DNA of 64,000 bases from assembly GCA_022447825.1 (NCBI GenBank), contig JAKUTY010000003.1:18263-82262 (forward strand). The letters are read 5' to 3'. The notes under the pieces are model-generated. The model made no database searches. It saw nothing but the letters and a program-made list of their open reading frames with translations, and had not been told where the DNA came from. Source of the DNA: SAR202 cluster bacterium (GTDB lineage: Bacteria > Chloroflexota > Dehalococcoidia > Lucifugimonadales > UBA826). Both the position numbers and the translations under genes were made by a program. Of the stretch, positions 46,892-55,054 are shown piece after piece. Position 1 is the stretch's first letter; each line of letters starts with the position of its first letter.

Positions 46892-47771
46892 ATCTCAAGA
46901 GCTTTTAAACAGGATCAGTCAAGGAGAGACTATCATATCTGATGGAGGAACAGGAACATATTTACAAAAAAACGGATTAGAACCCGGAGGATGCCCTGAA
47001 GAGTTTAACGATTCCAACCCCGAAGTAATAAAAAAAATGGCTAGAGAATATTTTGAAGCGGGATCAGACATGGTATTAACAAACTCATTTGGAGGATCTG
47101 TTTTCAGACAAAAACATTATGGATTTGAGGAATATGTTTTCAAATTCAACAAATTAGCAGCTCAACATGCAAAAAGCCAAGCACCTAAACACGGATTTGT
47201 GTGTGGATCATTGGGCCCAACTGGTGAATTCTTAGAACCTTTGGGTACAGTCTCAAATCAGGAAATGTATGACTCATTCAAAAATCAAGCTTTGGCTTTA
47301 GAAGAAGGCGGAGCAGACTGTGTAGTTATAGAAACAATGCTAGATATTGACGAAACATCAATAGCAATAAATGCAGTTAGAGAAAACACCAATATGCTAG
47401 CTATGGCTTCCATGACTTTTGATAAGGGGCCCAAGGGATTTTTTACAATGATGGGAGTTACACCCGAAGATGCTGCAAAGCGTTTACAGCAATCTGGAGC
47501 ACAAATTATTGGAGCAAATTGTGGAAATGGGATTGAAAATATGATAGAAATCTCATCCAAAATGCGAGAATCTACAGATCGACCTATGATTGTCCATTGT
47601 AATGCTGGGATACCATCTTTAGTTTCAGGAGAAATTCTTTATCCTGAAAGTCCTGAATATATGGCAGAACAATTCATGAAACTTATAGAAGTAGGGGTAA
47701 ATATTGTTGGCGGGTGTTGCGGAACTAGCCCTGAACATATTAAGGCTTTGTTTAATGCAATCAATAAATAA
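46869..47771 (+). CDS. Homocysteine S-methyltransferase domain protein
   Basis: A 300-residue barrel of the homocysteine methyltransferase family, equal to the first domain of MetH standing alone. ISDGGTGTYLQKNGLEPGGCPEEFN starts it. ANCGNG with Cys218, and GGCCGTSPEHI with Cys283 and Cys284, are the three zinc ligands that activate the homocysteine thiol. VTPEDAAKRLQQSGAQIIGANCGNG is characteristic. No pterin or B12 domain is fused; a separate corrinoid protein is encoded 1.7 kb on. It overlaps both neighbours. It could take methyl from the corrinoid protein, or from S-methylmethionine or betaine directly. Confidence 0.9.
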   Translation: MMKTLSNKSQELLNRISQGETIISDGGTGTYLQKNGLEPGGCPEEFNDSNPEVIKKMAREYFEAGSDMVLTNSFGGSVFRQKHYGFEEYVFKFNKLAAQHAKSQAPKHGFVCGSLGPTGEFLEPLGTVSNQEMYDSFKNQALALEEGGADCVVIETMLDIDETSIAINAVRENTNMLAMASMTFDKGPKGFFTMMGVTPEDAAKRLQQSGAQIIGANCGNGIENMIEISSKMRESTDRPMIVHCNAGIPSLVSGEILYPESPEYMAEQFMKLIEVGVNIVGGCCGTSPEHIKALFNAINK

Positions 47772-48420
47772 ACAATTTAATCCTTCTCCAGCAGAAATAA
47801 CAAATTATTTTGGAGATTGCATTTCGCTATTTCCAATAGACAAACAATTCAATGACATTTCAATAGGATTGTATTTAAAAGACTCAAATTACACTATTTG
47901 GTCTTTTAGCCATTTACCAAAAACCAAAATTAGAATCCAGTCTATATGTCAGCAATTTGAAAATTTATTAGGGTTAAAATTGGCTGAAAATTCACATAAT
48001 CAATTGTTTTTTGAATGTGGCGACAATCACACAAAACCTTTAAAATTTTTATTTGCACAAGTAGTTGCCAAGCCCCCTGATTTTAAATTTAATGACCAAA
48101 ATCTACAAATTAAAGATTCGAAATCGGAATTTCTAATTACAGTCCTTAAAAGTGATGAAGGATATCAAGTTAAATTAAATTCTGATGATACAAAATCAAA
48201 AATTAGACTGAGAATGATAAATGCGGGGTTTGTAAAATACGGGGGACTAAATTTAAATGAGAACAATCACTTGTCGTTCTCTTGTGGACAAAAACATGAC
48301 AAACTAATGAAAATGCTATTACCTTATTCTAGAAACTTAACAAGTATAGACGCCATGTTAGAGGCTGAAGCTCAACGTGGACAAATGACTACTAACACAT
48401 TAGGATTCAGCCAAACATAA
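47755..48420 (+). CDS. Unknown 221-residue protein with an internal duplication
   Basis: I do not recognise this family. The start is set at ATG 47755, overlapping the previous gene by 17 bases; a longer frame would run through conserved methyltransferase sequence in another frame. Two halves resemble each other: GLKLAENSHNQLFFECGDNHTKPLKFLFAQ near 80-110 and GGLNLNENNHLSFSCGQKHDKLMKMLLPY near 170-200, each with N-x-L/H-x-F-x-C-G-x-x-H. The paired Cys and His could bind metal or heme, which is inference. It is soluble with no signal peptide. Position between two methyltransferase genes with overlaps argues it is part of the system. Confidence 0.75.
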   Translation: MQSINKQFNPSPAEITNYFGDCISLFPIDKQFNDISIGLYLKDSNYTIWSFSHLPKTKIRIQSICQQFENLLGLKLAENSHNQLFFECGDNHTKPLKFLFAQVVAKPPDFKFNDQNLQIKDSKSEFLITVLKSDEGYQVKLNSDDTKSKIRLRMINAGFVKYGGLNLNENNHLSFSCGQKHDKLMKMLLPYSRNLTSIDAMLEAEAQRGQMTTNTLGFSQT

Positions 48421-48433
48421 ATAGGGTATAAAC

Positions 48434-49468
48434 ATGAATTCCTCTCTGTCACCAAAAGAAAGAGTCATGAACGCACTTACCGGGCTGCCTGTTGATAGAA
48501 CTCCAGCAGTAAATCCTACAAACATAGCTACTGTTGAATTAATGGATTTTGTCGATGCACCTTTTCCACAGGCATGTCAGGATCCTGAATTAGCAGCTAG
48601 ACTTTCTGCAACTGGCCATACCGAATTAGGTTTTGATTCTATTTCACCATATTTCAGTATTATCCAAGAATCATCAGCTTTAGGCTGTGAAATGCAATGG
48701 GAAGAAAAAGACAATTGGCCTACTGTCAGAATGGCTAATCCTATTTGGAATTCGTCATCTGATATCAAAATTCCTAAAAATTTCTTATCACATAGAGATG
48801 TTAGAGCTATTACAGATTCTATAAAAATTCTAAAGCAAGAATTCGGAAATTCTGTAGCCATTATTGGAAAAACTATGGGACCATGGACTTTAGCTTACCA
48901 TGTATTTGGGGTAGAAAACTTTTTATTGGGTACTATAGACAATCCAGAAGAAACCAACAAATGTCTAGAAAAACTGAAAGAGATTTCTGTTTTATTTGGC
49001 GAGGCTCAAATAGATGCTGGTGCAGATGCCCTAACATTTCCTGACCACGCAACTGGTGATTTGGTAAGTGGCATGTATTACAAAAGATTCCTACAAGAAA
49101 TTCATGAAGAAATGGTAGACGCCTTGCCTGTACCTCTAATTTTACATATTTGTGGCCAAACTATAGATAGAATGCAATATATTTCTGAAACAGGAATGTC
49201 CGCTTTTCATTTCGACTCAAAAAATGACCCTTTTGAATCTATGAGCGCTGTGAACGGTAAGATAAAATTAGTTGGCAATATAAATAATCCAGAAACTTTA
49301 TACGCTAAAGACCCAATATCTGTAAAACAAGAAGTTTTCAAATGCTTAGATGCGGGGGTACAAATGATCGGGCCAGAATGTGCTGTCCCATTGTCTACAA
49401 AAATTCAAAATTTAATGGCCATTCCTGAAGCAATTATAGAATGGACACAAAAAAATAATAATTATTAA
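48434..49468 (+). CDS. UroD/MtaA-family corrinoid methyltransferase
   Basis: A 344-residue barrel of the uroporphyrinogen decarboxylase superfamily, in its methyltransferase branch (MtaA/MtbA/CmuA). It keeps the zinc motif H-x-C-xn-C: H238-I-C240 in LILHICGQTI, and Cys316 in GPECAVPLSTK. True UroD lacks these and has an N-terminal R-x-x-R-Q substrate motif absent here. Known relatives pass methyl groups between a corrinoid protein and a thiol such as coenzyme M, or start from chloromethane. A corrinoid protein gene follows 45 bases later. The methyl donor or acceptor is unknown. Confidence 0.87.
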   Translation: MNSSLSPKERVMNALTGLPVDRTPAVNPTNIATVELMDFVDAPFPQACQDPELAARLSATGHTELGFDSISPYFSIIQESSALGCEMQWEEKDNWPTVRMANPIWNSSSDIKIPKNFLSHRDVRAITDSIKILKQEFGNSVAIIGKTMGPWTLAYHVFGVENFLLGTIDNPEETNKCLEKLKEISVLFGEAQIDAGADALTFPDHATGDLVSGMYYKRFLQEIHEEMVDALPVPLILHICGQTIDRMQYISETGMSAFHFDSKNDPFESMSAVNGKIKLVGNINNPETLYAKDPISVKQEVFKCLDAGVQMIGPECAVPLSTKIQNLMAIPEAIIEWTQKNNNY

Positions 49469-49513
49469 CAAAAAATCATCGTATAATTACATTTATTTTA
49501 GAAAAGAGTCTCT

Positions 49514-50248
49514 ATGCCTATTACTAACGAAACATTAGAAAGTGAATTAAACAATATTGAAAATTCACAAGAAAGAGATCACATTAGGAAATTATGGGAT
49601 CATGCTGATATTTTAATGCAAGAAATTTCTGTTAATTTAATTCAAGGAAACAATACAGCAGTTGACGAGTTAACTAAACAAGCTCTTGATAATGGATTTG
49701 ATGCCAACACTATTTTGGACGAGGGCTTAATAGCAGGAATGGCTATAGTAGGAATCAAGTTTCGTGACAACCTGATTTTTGTTCCTGAAGTACTAGTTGC
49801 TGCAAGAGCAATGAAGGCTGGAATGGTATATATTGAACCAATACTGTCTGCTTCAGGAATTGAACCCATAGGTAAAGTAATAATGGGCACCGTCAAAGGG
49901 GATCTACATGATATAGGCAAAAATCTTTGCATCATGATGCTTAGAGGCGCTGGGTTTACAGTAATTGATTTAGGGGTTGACACTTCTTCAGAAGAATTCA
50001 TAGAGGCGGTTGAAGAACATAACGCTGAAATATTAGGAATGTCTGCTTTATTAACTACAACAATGCCTAATATGGGAAAAACCATCACTTCGTTTGAAGA
50101 CATAGAAATGAGAGACCTTGTAAAAATTATGGTGGGTGGGGCTCCATTATCTCAAGAGTTTGCAGATGAAATGGGCGCAGATGGTTTCGGTAAAGATGCA
50201 ATTTCATGCGTTGACCTAGCAAAACAATTTGTAGCGAATGAGAATTAA
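49514..50248 (+). CDS. Corrinoid (B12-binding) methyl-carrier protein
   Basis: A 244-residue corrinoid protein of the MtaC/MttC/MetH-module type. A helical cap (about 55-125, with LDEGLIAGMAIVGIKFRDNLIFVPEVLVAARAMKAGM) is followed by the Rossmann B12 domain. GTVKGDLHDIGKNL holds the D-x-H-x-x-G motif, with His132 as lower cobalt ligand. SALLTTTMPNM and VGGAPLSQEFADEMGADGFGKDA complete it. It has about 30 extra N-terminal residues compared with MtaC. The next gene begins at the base after its stop. It is the expected methyl shuttle between the UroD-type and homocysteine-type enzymes. Confidence 0.92.
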   Translation: MPITNETLESELNNIENSQERDHIRKLWDHADILMQEISVNLIQGNNTAVDELTKQALDNGFDANTILDEGLIAGMAIVGIKFRDNLIFVPEVLVAARAMKAGMVYIEPILSASGIEPIGKVIMGTVKGDLHDIGKNLCIMMLRGAGFTVIDLGVDTSSEEFIEAVEEHNAEILGMSALLTTTMPNMGKTITSFEDIEMRDLVKIMVGGAPLSQEFADEMGADGFGKDAISCVDLAKQFVANEN

Positions 50249-50488
50249 ATGTCTCAAATTGATAAAGAGAAATACTCTCAAAGCATTTCAAAACTAGATT
50301 CCATTTTTAGAGAAATTTCTTCAAATGTAACAGAAATATCTAAATGGAGATGTCCCTATAAAAATATGTCTGATAGATGCACTGCAAAGTTTGGATGCAG
50401 GAACCAAAAACGTACAGATGTCGTAGACGATCTTTATTTATGTATAGGTAGTGATAATTTAGATTATAGATCTGCATGGGACTCATAA
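50249..50488 (+). CDS. Small four-cysteine protein, possible Fe-S or zinc protein
   Basis: A 79-residue protein that I cannot assign. Four cysteines lie at 35, 44, 50 and 65 (R-C-P-Y-K-N-M-S-D-R-C, then K-F-G-C, then Y-L-C-I-G). The C-terminus reads SDNLDYRSAWDS. The first 30 residues are predicted helical. Its ATG touches the stop of the corrinoid protein gene, and the RamA-like gene starts one base after its own stop, so the three are made together. A role in electron supply for corrinoid reactivation is a reasonable guess, no more. Confidence 0.75.
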   Translation: MSQIDKEKYSQSISKLDSIFREISSNVTEISKWRCPYKNMSDRCTAKFGCRNQKRTDVVDDLYLCIGSDNLDYRSAWDS

Positions 50489-50489
50489 G

Positions 50490-52112
50490 ATGTCTCCAGT
50501 ATTCTCTGATGGCTATAAACATGAATCTCTACCTAACAAAACAATTTTTGATTATGCAGACTTTCTTAAAATACGTGTCCCAACTGCTTGTCGCAGAAAC
50601 GGATCCTGTCATGAATGTATAGTTGAAATCAAAAACGGAAAAGACGCATTAAGTCCCCTTTCCCAATCAGAAGATTTTCTGAAGGAAGGTTATAGATTAG
50701 CCTGTCAAGCAGTGGTTGAAGAATTAGATTCAGTCGTTGAGTTTTCTACATTGAGAAGACAACCAAGAATTCTTACACAATCAATCTCAAGAGATATTGA
50801 AGCTTCCCCTAAAGTCATCACAAAAAATGGAAGAGTTTTTATTGATGAAATCGACTCTGATATTTACAGAGGACAAATTTTAGGTCTATCAGGTGATATC
50901 GGAACAACCACTATAGTTCTTAAAATCTTAGATCTAGAAAAAATGGAACCGCTAATTACTTCATCTTTTGAAAATCCTCAACGTTTTGGCGGATCTGATG
51001 TAATGAATAGAATTTCATACGATAGTGGACAAAATCATGGGGAATTAAAAAATGTACTTATAGCTTCGATTAATTTTGAAATTGGAGAAATGTGCAAAAG
51101 TATTAATGCTCACAGAAGACAAATTTATGATTGTGTCTTAGTTGGAAATACGACTATGAGAGACATATTATTTGGAATCGATGTTGAGCCTGTAGGACAA
51201 AAACCTTACAAGTCTAGAGTTCAAACAGATTTTGAAAATAATAACCGTAAAAATACAGCCCTTGAAGAATCTGCAGAAAAATTAGGTATAAGAATTTTCC
51301 CTAAAGCTAAAGTTTATAGCGGTCCATTAATTAGCTCACATATAGGCTCTGACATTGCTGCAGACCTTTTAACTATTCAAATTGATGAAAGCGATTCAAA
51401 CATAATGTTAGTTGATGTAGGCACAAACACTGAGGTGGTTATAGGGAATAAATCTCAAATGTTTGCAGCATCATGTCCTGCAGGACCTGCGTTTGAGGGC
51501 GGCGAAGTCAAATACGGTATGCCTGGATATGAAGGAGCCGTAGAAAAAATAGAAATCGAGAATGGAACAGTAATATCTAGTACTATAGGTAATCAACCTG
51601 TGGAAGGAATTTGTGGTTCAGGTTTGGTAGATTTACTTGCTGAATTAAGAAAATCTAATTTGATGAACGATTTAGGAGTATTATCTGATAACAAACAGGA
51701 ATTTGAATTTGATTCATCAAACAAAATGACAATTTCAAAAGCTGAAATAAGCTCATTAGCCCAAGCAAAATCTGCTAATTATTGTGGTCAATATATTACA
51801 CTTCGTAAATTTGGGAAATCAGTCGATTCACTAGATTATTTATATCTTGCTGGAGGATTTGCTAACTACATCAACTCTCAAAATGCTATAGATATAGGTT
51901 TTATTGCTAACTTTCCAAAAGAAAAAATAAAAAAAGTTGGCAATGCCTCCTTAGAGGGAGCCACTTTAATGTTGAAATCTACGGAGTTAAGAGAACGTAT
52001 AGAAAAAATTTGCTCGAATATACAACATATAGAACTAGAAACAACCCCAGATTTTTTTGAAATATTTGTTGAGGGGTGTATGTTCAAAGCAATGCCTACA
52101 AATTTCACATAA
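50490..52112 (+). CDS. RamA/ASKHA-type corrinoid reactivation protein with 2Fe-2S domain
   Basis: A 540-residue protein with an N-terminal ferredoxin-like domain: Cys34, Cys40, Cys43 and Cys72 match plant-type 2Fe-2S spacing. It is followed by the ASKHA ATPase-fold region (DUF4445): LGLSGDIGTTTIVLKIL, VGNTTMRDILFGI, IMLVDVGTNTEVVIGN and VEGICGSGLVDLLAELRKSNLM. Relatives such as RamA and the O-demethylase activators use ATP and reductant to return inactive Co(II) corrinoid to Co(I). The length matches shorter bacterial forms. The place right after the corrinoid gene fits this role. Confidence 0.9.
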   Translation: MSPVFSDGYKHESLPNKTIFDYADFLKIRVPTACRRNGSCHECIVEIKNGKDALSPLSQSEDFLKEGYRLACQAVVEELDSVVEFSTLRRQPRILTQSISRDIEASPKVITKNGRVFIDEIDSDIYRGQILGLSGDIGTTTIVLKILDLEKMEPLITSSFENPQRFGGSDVMNRISYDSGQNHGELKNVLIASINFEIGEMCKSINAHRRQIYDCVLVGNTTMRDILFGIDVEPVGQKPYKSRVQTDFENNNRKNTALEESAEKLGIRIFPKAKVYSGPLISSHIGSDIAADLLTIQIDESDSNIMLVDVGTNTEVVIGNKSQMFAASCPAGPAFEGGEVKYGMPGYEGAVEKIEIENGTVISSTIGNQPVEGICGSGLVDLLAELRKSNLMNDLGVLSDNKQEFEFDSSNKMTISKAEISSLAQAKSANYCGQYITLRKFGKSVDSLDYLYLAGGFANYINSQNAIDIGFIANFPKEKIKKVGNASLEGATLMLKSTELRERIEKICSNIQHIELETTPDFFEIFVEGCMFKAMPTNFT

Positions 52113-52123
52113 CAGAGGGATAT

Positions 52124-53122
52124 ATGACTTGGAATGTACTCATAACAGATTACGCTTGGCCATCAATTGAACCAGAAAAAAAAATACTGGAAGAAGCAGG
52201 GGCTAAAGTAATAATTGCACCATCAACAGATGAAAAAACTCTTATAGATTTAGCGAAACAATCTGATGCGATTCTCACTTGTTTTGCTCATGTTAATAGT
52301 AAGGTAATTGAATCTGCAAAAAAATGTGTTGCCATAGGAAGATTTGGTGTAGGGGTAGATAATATTGACATAGAAAAAGCTACTGAATCTGGAATAGCTG
52401 TCACATATGTTCCTGATTATTGTATAGACGAAGTTTCTGACCATGTATTCGCATTACTTCTTAGTTGGAACAGAAAGTTAATTCAGCTAAATGATTCTGT
52501 CAAAAGTTCGGGGTGGGGATCTATGAAATTAAATATGCGAATAATGCGACTTCGAGGAAAAACTTTAGGAATTATAGGATTTGGTCGAATTGGGAAATCT
52601 GTTGCCAACAAAGCTAAAGTATTTGGATTAAAAGTTATAGTATACGACCCTAATAATCATCAAAACACCAATAATGAAATTAAATATGTTGAATTAAATC
52701 AACTTCTAACGAATTCAGATTTCATAACTTTGCATGCTCCCTCAAATAATTCCACCCATAAAATGATTGGAGCTGACCAATTTAATTTAATGAAAAAAGA
52801 TGCATTCATAATTAATTGTGCTCGAGGCGCTCTAATCGATGAAAAAGCTTTATATAAAGCCTTGACTCAAAATCAGATTTCTGGAGCAGGGCTAGATGTA
52901 ATGATTGAAAACATTCCAAGCATTACAAATCCTTTATTCAAATTAGAAAACTTCATTGTGACTCCTCATACCGCTTTTTTCTCACAAGAAAGCACACTAG
53001 AGCTAGAACAGCGAGGTGCAATGGAAGTAGTAAAAGTAATGAATGGACAAATGCCAGATAATCTAGTGAATCCTGAAGTTTTAAATCACAAAAACCCTAG
53101 ACACCAACTTTCTAAATCATAG
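52124..53122 (+). CDS. D-2-hydroxyacid dehydrogenase, phosphoglycerate-dehydrogenase-like
   Basis: A 332-residue NAD-dependent dehydrogenase. LGIIGFGRIGKSVANKAKVFG binds NAD. NCARGALIDEKAL holds the catalytic Arg side, and VTPHTAFFSQES contains the catalytic His. There is no ACT or other regulatory domain, unlike long SerA. The frame opens at 52076 inside the RamA-like gene, but ATG 52124 follows AGAGGG and gives the usual N-terminus. It may be a serine-pathway enzyme feeding one-carbon units, or act on another hydroxyacid. Its end overlaps the convergent SDR gene by 11 bases. Confidence 0.87.
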   Translation: MTWNVLITDYAWPSIEPEKKILEEAGAKVIIAPSTDEKTLIDLAKQSDAILTCFAHVNSKVIESAKKCVAIGRFGVGVDNIDIEKATESGIAVTYVPDYCIDEVSDHVFALLLSWNRKLIQLNDSVKSSGWGSMKLNMRIMRLRGKTLGIIGFGRIGKSVANKAKVFGLKVIVYDPNNHQNTNNEIKYVELNQLLTNSDFITLHAPSNNSTHKMIGADQFNLMKKDAFIINCARGALIDEKALYKALTQNQISGAGLDVMIENIPSITNPLFKLENFIVTPHTAFFSQESTLELEQRGAMEVVKVMNGQMPDNLVNPEVLNHKNPRHQLSKS

Positions 53123-53888
53123 AAATACTTTGACCACCATCTATAACAACACAAGACCCAGTAATTAAACCTGCACCCTCTGAACTTAAATAAGCAACTA
53201 AAGTTCCAAACGATTCAGGCCAACCAAATTTCCCCATGGGTAAATTATTAGCAATAAAATCACTAACCACTTCTTCGGAGTTTTGATTTTTAAATCTCTC
53301 CCAACTTCCACCTGGATGTTCTATTGACCCCGGAGCTATAGAATTCACAGTAATACCTTGACTTGCCAAAGAAACTGCTGCATGTTTTGTAGCAGCGATT
53401 AATGCTGCCTTAGAAGACATATAAGAAATATTGCCTCCATATTCTCTTCCCCAAATAGAAGCAATATTAATAATTCTCCCCCACTGATTTTTTTTCATAT
53501 TTGGAGTAACCATTTTCATCAATTCAAAACCTGAAAATAAATTTAAATCAAAAGTAGACTTAAAATCTTGTGTTGATGTTTTTTCAAGATTTTCTCTTGA
53601 CCGAGTACCACCAACATTATTTACTAAAATATCAATTTCACCCATTTCTGCTACAAAATATTGGTACATCGAATTGATAGTTTCTAATTCAGAAACATCA
53701 CATATAAATTTAAATGCTTTGACCCCATAATTTTCTAATTCATTAATAGTCAAATTTAAATCTTCTTCTGATCTACCACAAACACCTATATTTACACCCT
53801 CATTTGCTAGATGAATGGCTGCTGCTTTACCTAATCCTCTACTTCCACCAGTTATCAGAGCATTTTTATTTTGAATTTTTAAATCCAT
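53112..53888 (-). CDS. SDR-family oxidoreductase, FabG-like
   Basis: A 258-residue classical short-chain dehydrogenase. The nucleotide motif is TGGSRGLG near 13-20, then NNVGG, then the catalytic Y-x-x-x-K in ISYMSSKAALIAATKH. AYLSSEGAGLITGSCVVIDGG is the C-terminus. The frame begins at a TTG (53894), but ATG 53888 has GAGG at seven-base spacing and is taken as the start. Substrate unknown. It is transcribed towards the dehydrogenase gene and overlaps its end; the PHP gene diverges upstream. Confidence 0.88.
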   Translation of the reverse strand: MDLKIQNKNALITGGSRGLGKAAAIHLANEGVNIGVCGRSEEDLNLTINELENYGVKAFKFICDVSELETINSMYQYFVAEMGEIDILVNNVGGTRSRENLEKTSTQDFKSTFDLNLFSGFELMKMVTPNMKKNQWGRIINIASIWGREYGGNISYMSSKAALIAATKHAAVSLASQGITVNSIAPGSIEHPGGSWERFKNQNSEEVVSDFIANNLPMGKFGWPESFGTLVAYLSSEGAGLITGSCVVIDGGQSISMI

Positions 53889-53921
53889 CGTCAAACCTCA
53901 ACATATTTTGATTAAATTATC

Positions 53922-53950
53922 TTGACTATACAAATACCATATTTTACTAT
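53922..53950 (+). promoter_or_regulatory. Promoter giving a near-leaderless PHP transcript
   Basis: TTGACT (53922-53927) and TACTAT (53945-53950) are separated by exactly 17 bases. The ATG of the PHP gene is at 53959, nine bases after the -10, so transcription would start at or within a few bases of the start codon. No Shine-Dalgarno sequence is present, as expected for a leaderless message. Confidence 0.5.
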
Positions 53951-53958
53951 TCAGAACC

Positions 53959-54603
53959 ATGTTACTAGACCTTCATACTCATTCAACAGCTTCAGATGAC
54001 TCACGTGCATCAATTGAGCAATACGTTAAGTGGATCAATATACTTCGCAAAAAAGGCAATCATATTGATGGTTTTGTAGTTACTGATCATAGACAATTTA
54101 ATCATGATGTAAATTATGATTCAATTTCAAGTGAGAACGGAATCACAATACTCAAAGGGGCAGAACTAGATACTGACACAGGTCATTTTTTAGTTTATGG
54201 CATCAATGAAAAAATCTCATCAATCATAAATTTTGCAGACGTGACAATGAGTGCGCAAAAACTAGTAGATGTTTGTGATACCTATGGAGCTATAGCTTTT
54301 CCGGCTCACCCAGGCCGAGCTGGAATAGGTTTTGCCCATTATCTCGATAATGGCGTTAAAGGTTTTGAAACTGTCAAAACTGCAGAACGTCTAAACGGAT
54401 CAAATCGCCCTGGTGAAGGAGAAAAAGCTGAAGAACTGATACAATCGAAAGGCTTTAACGGGACAGGGGGAAGTGACGCTCACATAGTCAGCGCTATTGG
54501 TACATGTATGACTGAATTTGAAGCGAATATATCAAATGAAGTCGAGCTAGTTGCTGCTCTCAGATCTGGCTCATTTAAAGCAGTAAGAATGAATAAAATT
54601 TAA
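53959..54603 (+). CDS. PHP-domain phosphoesterase
   Basis: A 214-residue metal-dependent phosphoesterase of the PHP fold. Metal ligands are seen in LDLHTHSTASDDS (5-8), VVTDHRQFNHD, ILKGAELDTDTGHFLVYG, AFPAHPGR and the terminal GGSDAH. Small stand-alone PHP proteins hydrolyse nucleotides or phosphosugars; the substrate here is unknown. Probably the first gene of a plus-strand run, followed after six bases by two hotdog-fold genes. Confidence 0.85.
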   Translation: MLLDLHTHSTASDDSRASIEQYVKWINILRKKGNHIDGFVVTDHRQFNHDVNYDSISSENGITILKGAELDTDTGHFLVYGINEKISSIINFADVTMSAQKLVDVCDTYGAIAFPAHPGRAGIGFAHYLDNGVKGFETVKTAERLNGSNRPGEGEKAEELIQSKGFNGTGGSDAHIVSAIGTCMTEFEANISNEVELVAALRSGSFKAVRMNKI

Positions 54604-54609
54604 GGAAGT

Positions 54610-55053
54610 ATGATGACTACTGATGACGGAATTGTTTATGATCGAACACTATTAGGCAAAGAGAATGAAATTGGCACATATGAAGTTTCTTTAAAAATGA
54701 TAACTGAATTTGCCAAATCAACTGGAGAAACTCATCCAAGATACCTAGGAAATGATGAACAAGTAGAAATTATTGCTCCCCCAACAATTTGCAATTTGTT
54801 CGTAGGGGGTTCTCGCCCCGACATTAAACTAGAATTTGGAGACGTTAGTTTTTTTGCTGGCCAATCCATAGAATCAAAATCAGAAATTCGACCTGGGGAC
54901 AAATTGACTGCAACTACAAAACTTGACCATGTGTACTCCAAGACAGGCAGATCAGGAAAAATGGTTTTTGCTGTTTGGCAAACACAATTTAAAAATCAAA
55001 ATAACGACATAGTAGCGTTAGTTAACGAATCTTTCGTTACAAGGAATAAGTAA
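54610..55053 (+). CDS. MaoC-like hotdog protein, N-terminal-hydratase type
   Basis: A 147-residue hotdog-fold protein resembling the FAS1-type/HadA-like MaoC N-terminal domain. VSLKMITEFAKSTGETHPRYLGN and EIIAPPTICNLFVGG correspond to the E-T-N-P-x-Y and A-P-P-T-F regions. VYSKTGRSGKMVFAVWQTQFKNQNNDIVALVNESF is the C-terminal sheet. In HadAB-type dehydratases this subunit is structural and non-catalytic. Its partner gene starts one base later. AAGGAAG precedes a double ATG. Confidence 0.75.
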   Translation: MMTTDDGIVYDRTLLGKENEIGTYEVSLKMITEFAKSTGETHPRYLGNDEQVEIIAPPTICNLFVGGSRPDIKLEFGDVSFFAGQSIESKSEIRPGDKLTATTKLDHVYSKTGRSGKMVFAVWQTQFKNQNNDIVALVNESFVTRNK

Positions 55054-55054
55054 T

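Noticed and set aside
47704..47754. Longer N-terminus for the 221-residue protein
   Set aside because: The added residues are the out-of-frame translation of the conserved G-G-C-C-G-T end of the homocysteine methyltransferase; ATG 47755 is better.
48434..49468. Heme-pathway uroporphyrinogen decarboxylase
   Set aside because: The zinc motif H-x-C...C of corrinoid methyltransferases is present, the UroD substrate motif is absent, and a corrinoid protein gene is adjacent.
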